Of a stretch of DNA of 64,000 bases, positions 58,185-64,000 are shown piece by piece. A program made the position numbers and the translations under genes. Numbering within the stretch: the first letter of the stretch is position 1; each line of letters opens with the position of its first letter. Below the pieces are notes generated by a model. It was not told the DNA's origin and ran no database searches. It worked only from the letters and a program-made list of their open reading frames with translations. Source of the DNA: Morchella semilibera (lineage: Eukaryota > Ascomycota > Pezizomycetes > Pezizales > Morchellaceae); NCBI GenBank assembly GCA_009192285.1, contig WBVU01000003.1:3875973-3939972 (forward strand). Direction: 5' to 3'.

Positions 58185-60390
58185 TCAAGCAACACGCTTC
58201 AAAAACGCCTCGAGCGTTTTCGGAGAATAACGTGAACGTTTGTTACCTGACCAGCAGATTCCTTCCCGCCCACTATCCATTTCGGTTTGCCTTCCTCTCT
58301 TTTTTGGAGGACATGCGTTCTCCTCAAAGGGGGATGCATCGGTTGTTTTTGAACTAGAGCTCAATATAGGCGTTCCTATCGTCCTAGGGCTCAAACCCGA
58401 GTGAATTTGAGATACGTTGGTACTTGCGTCGAAGTAGCATTTATATTCAGGTGAGGAAAATCTATCGCTGCAGCCTTGGTTGTACACGTATGGCTTCCCA
58501 ATCATATCTAGAAGGCCATTGGTGATTTCTGAGTCTCTAGGCAGTGGTGTGCCACATAGGACATTCTGGTCCAAGCTTTGGAAAGAGGTTGCCGACTGCC
58601 TCCCGTCGAATGAGGGGTTTAATACTCTATCTAAAGGCGAATAAATCTTATCCCTCTCTTCAACCGCCTCTCTGAAAGGAGCTAAAAGCTTCAGGTAGCA
58701 CCGAGATACCTCATCTACTTCTGCAGAAGCTTCGATAGCGACAATACATTTCGCTGCGTCAAATAGATCGTTCTGGTAGCTTATTCGTGGTTCCCCAACC
58801 ATCTTCTTACGCGCAGCAGAGAAGAGCAAGATGACGCTTGCGTTAAATGAAGAGCATCTGTACTCGTTAGATTAAAGTTCTACTAGGAGTGAGCTGAGGT
58901 GGGGGGTCAAACACTGATAGCCAGCACTTTTTGAATAGACCGCCGCCCCATTCAGAGTAAAGGAGTGCAAGAACCCCAGCGGTTTGCTTCGCAGCCGAAA
59001 TGCATGCACTAACGTAAGGCATGGAATCCTTTAGTGTGCCATCTAAAGAGTTGCCCTTTCCACTCAAGACACCAACCATGACTCTTCGTGTCAAAAGAAT
59101 GATAGTCGCAAGGTACATAATGTGGATCGTGAATACTGTCGTCCTCTCCCCTGAACTCACATCGGGGCCAAGCATACTTGCAAGCCTCATTGAGTCAGGG
59201 AGATTATCGAACCAACCCTCTAACTCCAACATGAACCCCCGTACGACCGAAAGGCTCACGACCGAAGGAGCGAATACGTCCTTAAGTATTTTGGCATTTA
59301 ATATCCCGATCTTAAGAAGTTCGGTTTGAATGGCATTGCGCTTAACAGGACCTTGATTATCAAGGGCTTCTTCCTACAAAATATAAATCAGTACAGACAA
59401 AAGCGGGGCAGACGTTTACGGATTGTACCGATTCAGAAAGATCGACACTGTTGCATTTAAGACTGTAAACTGGGATACGACCTAAGGATGCGGCTATCCA
59501 GCTGAAAAAAAGGCTGTCAGAAGGCTCTTTAAGGTCGAGATTAGAGAAACCCAAACCTTTCGAAAAATACCAAGGTTCTCCATAACCCTCTAAGACCCAC
59601 CCAGCACTTGAGTGATATGTCATCAGGCTTCTTCGTGTATTGGAGGCCTCTCGAATATCCAATCTGCAGGGCATTCCCTACTCGCTTGCTTTAGAAAAAG
59701 ATCATTTGTCACCCCTGTTTGTGAGAACCAACCAATATAGCTATAGCTTGATATACGCTTCTCGGACATCAAAAATAATGAGCACATTCCAAGTATCCTC
59801 ATCCCTCTCAAGTCATCCTCCTCCAAACAATCGTCTAAATGTGCCTTGGTGGTATTGAAATAGCCATGTATGGTCTCGGTAGGAACCCGTCCCTCCCATT
59901 GGGACCCTACTGCAGCTGCAGCAAAGAGCTCGCATAGGTCTGACGAGGAAGAGCTTCCGGAGTAAATCTTTTTTAGCAGCTCTCTTACCTCATCCTCATA
60001 AACGAAGTGTAAGTGCATAGAGGCCGATTGTATTCGAAGCAATCCTTCAATGGCCATCAACGTTGTCTCGTAAGGTGGCAGGCTGCCTTGGGTAAAGATC
60101 TTGAAAGGTCGAGTCGATTGCCACTTGAACTCATTGTTGGACCTTGGCCGGAAAGTCTCTGGAAGAAGCCCCACTAGCTCTTTGGATAAAGAGAACTCGG
60201 AGGATTCTGTCAGTGGGTTTTGAGTTTCGGGTGTCGCTGTACTGATCATATTGGATCCTGAAGTGTTTGAGCAAAGTTCGGGATCATCTAAGCTTTTTGA
60301 AGGTGAGGTTTTCAGCAGTGATCCCTTCTGCACTAGGGCCTGTGGAGGTTCATCACAGATCCGAAGAATTGAGGTAGGGACTTTGACCAT
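58185..60390 (-). CDS. fungal-specific transcription-factor-domain protein without a visible zinc cluster
   Basis: Likely four exons (59733-60390, about 59420-59649, 58913-59373, 58185-58857) give about 673 residues. The first acceptor is my best fit, the others are clean. The middle part reads like the fungal transcription factor middle homology region: LHFVYEDEVRELL, CSLFLMSEKRISSYSYIG, FSWIAASLGRI, and the helix-rich MSLSVVRGFMLELEGWFDNLPDSM. A helix bundle to the C-terminus carries LLFSAARKKMVG, then a Ser/Pro-rich basic tail with KKRGRQ, a likely nuclear signal. The family usually begins with a Zn2Cys6 finger. Here the first 90 residues are Ser/Thr/Pro-rich with no Cys cluster, and no finger-like sequence lies in the 200 bp upstream. 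It may be a finger-less regulator or the finger lies in a missed upstream exon. Confidence 0.75.
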
Positions 60391-61914
60391 CTTAGTGGGA
60401 TGGGCCCTTGGGATCCTTAGGTTTCCGCTAACCAGAATGTGGGGCAGGGCAGAGAATTATAGCGGGATACTTGTAGGTAAGGTACCTGTATCTAGATCCA
60501 AGACTTAAGATCCAGACTAAAAATTTGGGTAAATTTCTATCTTCCGCGGACAAGAGAAAAGGCTGAGTTGGAGTAGATAGATGCAGTGCGAAGATTAGCT
60601 GTAACATGTCAAAAATCACCCAATATTTCAGCGGTGAAATTCAATGATGTCACTCTGACACTTGAAGCAACTAGGCTGAGATTTAGGTGCCCTTTTGGCA
60701 CAGGGCAAATCGACTGGATGAGGGTTTTTTTTCCTTTGGCCCAGATAGGGTCAGCAGCGAGAACCCCCGACCCGCCAGCGAGATTGTCCAATCACAACTC
60801 CATGAACATTAGGTGAATCTCTCCAGCCGTCCTTAAAAATGTGTACTATCAGTGGTTTTAACACTGAACGGGGTAGTTCTCGACATCTCGCTGGGGACAG
60901 AGACTTTTCTTAGTCGGTTGCAACTTTTTTATGAGTATTTTTCCTTTCATGCATTGCACGTACATATGATGAAAGCTGCAACATCTTCGTCGGGGTTGTG
61001 ACAGGCGGTATGTGTGCATGTAAAGTATACATGTACTCTAAGAGTCCCGGGGGCATGCTTGGTACTACCGGCTACTAGACCAGATTCATGTAATTGATAC
61101 TAAAGAGAACCACATCCCTGACCTTTAAACTGTCTGTCCAGACTTGGGAGCTTGTCAAGTGTTGCAGCGGTGGTCGTTTACTGCATACATTGGCAACAGA
61201 ACACTATTTCAACCCAAATAGAGCACATACACACCGCGCACCCAAAGATCCTGACTCTACATGTAAATACATTAAGTACATGCACAAATCCCTTAAGAGA
61301 TAAGCTGAGGATTACAATACATGTATGTATGTCTCACAGAGACCGTTTCCAATCGCGTGTGTTAGACAAGCGGTCTTCTATTGGTTCTTTAACCACATTC
61401 ACAGGGATTACAGACCCCATTTGAGACAATTTACTATAGCTATCAAACTTACATCCCTACATGATGTAAGAAACTCCCTTCAACAGCCTTATTCCTAGCT
61501 AGCCTTGAGATTCTCAAAACCTCCACGTATCCGCCAATAGCGACTCTATATAATATTTGCAGTTAATTGCAACGGCCAAAACCCCGGAGGTAGGCACAAT
61601 ATACGTGATTAGTATTCAGGAATATCGGTAGAACAGCTGATAAATGGACTCTCCGGTATTACATACATTCTAACGACAAGTATCTTCTATGGTATAGCTA
61701 TGTAATGTTAAATCGCGAGGTCATCAGCAGAGGTTAGTTAAGCGACGAGCTTGCAGGTATCTACCGTGTATATTCGTGCTCATGTAATATCACTCGCACA
61801 TCCGAGAGGCATCTGTGGCCTATGTAGTCAGCCGCATCCACCATCCTGAGCACTTCAAGAAACAGAAACCCCCACCATTCCATATCACCACACCCTACCC
61901 GTCACCTCATCCTC
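60391..61914. other. intergenic between two divergent genes
   Basis: Upstream space of the regulator (minus) and the orphan ORF (plus). TACATGTA at 61028, 61258 and 61318. One full CGAGTGA-N6-RTGA element at 61780-61796 (minus), about 120 bp upstream of the orphan start. No gene is seen. Confidence 0.5.
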
Positions 61915-62589
61915 ATGAATACACCCGACCAATCTTTCATCCTTGACGTCGATTATGCCCCACCCAAGTACATCGAGGGAGTTGGGGTCTTCCGCAACGG
62001 CGCGAGTCATGAAAAGTACCAACCCTATATATTTCAAAGCTCTGTGTTGGTCCCGGGGAATCATTGCTGCTTCCCAACCCCTGGCCTGGGTCTCCGGCTC
62101 CGAATATACTGTCCGTTTGATTCGCCATTGGAATCTTCCCCTTACTCACATGCATGTCCCGTGAAATCGCTTACCTTCTCATCCGAGGGGCCCGAAGGTC
62201 GTCCTGTAGTACCAGGAGATGAGAAGTTGAGAGGCGGGCCACTCGTGATTTTCAGAAAGGACTACAAGCCGCTACAGCCAAAACAAGTGGAGGTTCTCTG
62301 GAGATATCTCCGCCACTTTAAGCATGGAACAGACCCAATTCACAATGGTTATGGACTTGGGTCCTATCACACATTTTCAGCCAATGGGGCCCTCCGACAA
62401 CCACCACCAAACAGAAAAAGAGGAGTTATGGATGTCATTCAGGGAGAAGCGTGGCATTATGAGGAGCTAACAAGGGCGTACTTTACGGTCAACAACTTTC
62501 ATGCGTTCTTCCATGTTATTAGGCATCGGCGGTTATGTGGAGGGGATGAGAGCTGGAGGGGTGTGAACTCGCTTTACGATGGTGAGTAG
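61915..62589 (+). CDS. orphan hypothetical protein
   Basis: A single frame of 224 codons from an ATG in a CT-rich, intron-free context (61860-61910 is a pyrimidine and A/C-rich leader). The composition is balanced, with several Trp, His and Tyr residues and clear ordered segments (VEVLWRYLRHFKHGTD, FTVNNFHAFFHVIRHR). I recognise no family and no motif. No signal peptide or membrane span is visible. The last codons (DGE then TAG) overlap a perfect GTGAGT donor, so the frame could continue by splicing, but I found no acceptor that gives a convincing next exon. Probably real and lineage-specific, or a decayed part of a larger gene. Confidence 0.55.
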   Translation: MNTPDQSFILDVDYAPPKYIEGVGVFRNGASHEKYQPYIFQSSVLVPGNHCCFPTPGLGLRLRIYCPFDSPLESSPYSHACPVKSLTFSSEGPEGRPVVPGDEKLRGGPLVIFRKDYKPLQPKQVEVLWRYLRHFKHGTDPIHNGYGLGSYHTFSANGALRQPPPNRKRGVMDVIQGEAWHYEELTRAYFTVNNFHAFFHVIRHRRLCGGDESWRGVNSLYDGE

Positions 62590-63660
62590 AATCAATACAG
62601 AAAAAGGTCTCACTACGGTCAAATAGGTTGTGCAACACGGCTATGGATATTTTTTTCCAAATCTTCGGGAAGGGAGGGGGGGCGGGGGAGGGGGCTATTG
62701 ACTTATGACGGTCACTTGTCACTTATTCAAACGTCATTCCTAGCACAGTATTGATCTGTATTTCTTAATTCAGACATCTTTCCCCTTCGGTCAGAGAGAT
62801 CTACTGCCAAACTTCTCAATGTGTACCTACGAAACACAACCCCGAGTATTTTTATCCGAAAGGTCATTAGCATCATGTCGTCCAGTCGCATTGTGGTAAT
62901 TCATCGACAGATTGATAATGCCACGTCAAATTTAGACCCGTTGTTGCATACATACGGCGTGCACGTATAAGTGGGGGCATTGGAAGAAGTGGAAATCTCA
63001 AGGATGGGGGTTTCATGGAACACGTGTGCCCGAGTGATTTGCTGTGATTACAGAATTTCATTGTGACATCTACCTTACGTTATCAAAATTTGTCAATCAG
63101 CTGATTAACACTGAGTTTTTTTTTTTTGTTCAGTGGGTTCGACTTTCCTTTTGAATCCAGCCTGGGCAAACCGGGCTTTACCCAAGTGCACTGTAAGGAT
63201 TCACTGCAAAAGTAATCCCTGACCTGAATCATTCATTGCACGCCATTCCCACATATCCTCGGTTAGAAACCCGTGTCTAACAGACCGGTGTCGGGTATGG
63301 TTCCCTGTAGCCGTTCTAGGGACCATTGGAAGCGGCAGTCGGAAAGCCCAATCTTGTGGAACAGAGCCATGGATAGGAGATATTGCAAATGTGAATTATT
63401 CACCAGGTCCCCAGCTTCACCGCCGCTCGCAGCCTTTCAATGCCCCCTCCGAGAAATCCGAGTGAGAACTCATGATTAACACGCTCATCAATTGCGGTGT
63501 AGCTATGATGATATCTTGCTCCTTATCCTTCGTTCAAGCAAAATGTCTAGCCAGTTCGTCGAGTCCTATCCAGTATATACCTAATTCTTAAAACAAAAAC
63601 AAAGAAGTATATGAAAAGGGAAAGACTCCACGATAAACATCTCTACCTTGTCTATGACCT
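62590..63660. other. intergenic
   Basis: No gene is seen. Two full CGAGTGA-N6-RTGA elements on the plus strand (63031-63047 and 63459-63475). The second box is GTGA in the first and ATGA in the second. Confidence 0.5.
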
Positions 63661-64000
63661 TTACTCGTCGATCCTGACGCTGCTCCACTGCCTTCCTCCC
63701 AGGTTACCTGTCGCCTTTTTCATGACTCGTTGTCTTGATAGAAGCTGTGAGATGATAAAATGGTTTACGTCTTCGTCACCCCAATAACTAAGATGGCTCG
63801 CAATGCTTGCAATCAAGCTTATATCAAACACTCCCCTGTCCCGCTCCTCGATTAGGCACTCTGCTCATCAAAGCCCAAGTTTAGGTAGGAAAACTCACTC
63901 TTGAATTGCAAAGTCGATCCTCCCGGTCGCATTCAATGCCCTCACTTTGGCCTCCTCTCCCTTCAACTGAGCTGCCTTCTCCTCAGCCTCTAGCCTCTCC
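63661..64000 (-). CDS. 3' end of DDHD-type phospholipase A1-like gene (partial)
   Basis: Two exons are visible: 63899-64000 (cut by the window edge) and 63661-63835, with a 63-nt GTGAGT to GACAG intron that keeps phase. The visible part is about 92 residues. It starts in a Lys/Glu-rich helix, then LNATGRIDFAIQEG, SHLSYWGDEDVNHFIISQLL and a basic tail. The GRIDF...QE and H-x-SYW-x-x-EDV pattern is that of the C-terminal part of the DDHD domain of intracellular PA-preferring phospholipases A1. The active-site Ser and the DDHD residues would lie outside the window, to the right. The assignment rests on a short end, so it is moderate. Confidence 0.6.

Noticed and set aside
1-64000. CRISPR array, prophage or bacterial operon
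   Set aside because: No spaced repeats, and the genes carry spliceosomal introns, so the DNA is eukaryotic.

Overview
The window is nuclear DNA from a filamentous ascomycete (Pezizomycotina). The evidence is genes broken by many short GT-AG introns (mostly 45-85 nt, often with a CTAAC-like branch site), short untranslated spacing, and a fungal gene set. That set includes an ARE-type sterol O-acyltransferase, fimbrin with four CH domains, a PXA/PX sorting nexin, a regulator with the fungal transcription-factor middle domain, and a GPI-anchored cell-wall protein. The broad intergenic regions and poorly conserved small proteins could suit an early-diverging class such as Pezizomycetes, but that is a guess. 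I rebuilt exon structures by reading splice sites and checking that phases add up.

Layout. 1-9.9 kb is nearly gene-free, with simple repeats and one low-complexity gene at 3954-4754. 10-11.2 kb holds a tRNA m1A58 methyltransferase-like gene with an apparent frameshift. 13.2-13.7 kb holds a small GPI-anchored wall protein. 17.0-18.6 kb holds an unknown acidic protein. 21.3-28.2 kb holds a small dual-specificity phosphatase, a nine-exon sterol O-acyltransferase and a dienelactone-hydrolase-family protein. 28.2-38 kb is the densest part: an unknown membrane protein, a large sorting nexin, a RING-ankyrin protein and an F-box protein. 39.7-41.8 kb holds a tandem CCCH zinc-finger protein. 43.3-45 kb holds mitochondrial serine hydroxymethyltransferase, 47.7-50.3 kb a NIPA-family magnesium transporter, and 51.2-53.2 kb a membrane-protein locus that looks damaged. 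54.4-56.5 kb holds fimbrin, 58.2-60.4 kb a middle-domain regulator, 61.9-62.6 kb an orphan ORF, and the right edge the 3' end of a DDHD-type phospholipase.

These are dispersed housekeeping genes. I see no biosynthetic cluster, defence island, CRISPR array, tRNA, rRNA or intact transposon. The most unusual signals lie between genes. One is a 17-bp composite element, CGAGTGA-N6-RTGA: two short boxes at fixed spacing, 17 exact copies counted by eye, in both orientations, none in a coding exon. The other is the palindromic octamer TACATGTA, about 29 copies, also outside coding exons. Both need a proper count, but each is far above chance and could be a regulatory or chromosome-organising code specific to this lineage.
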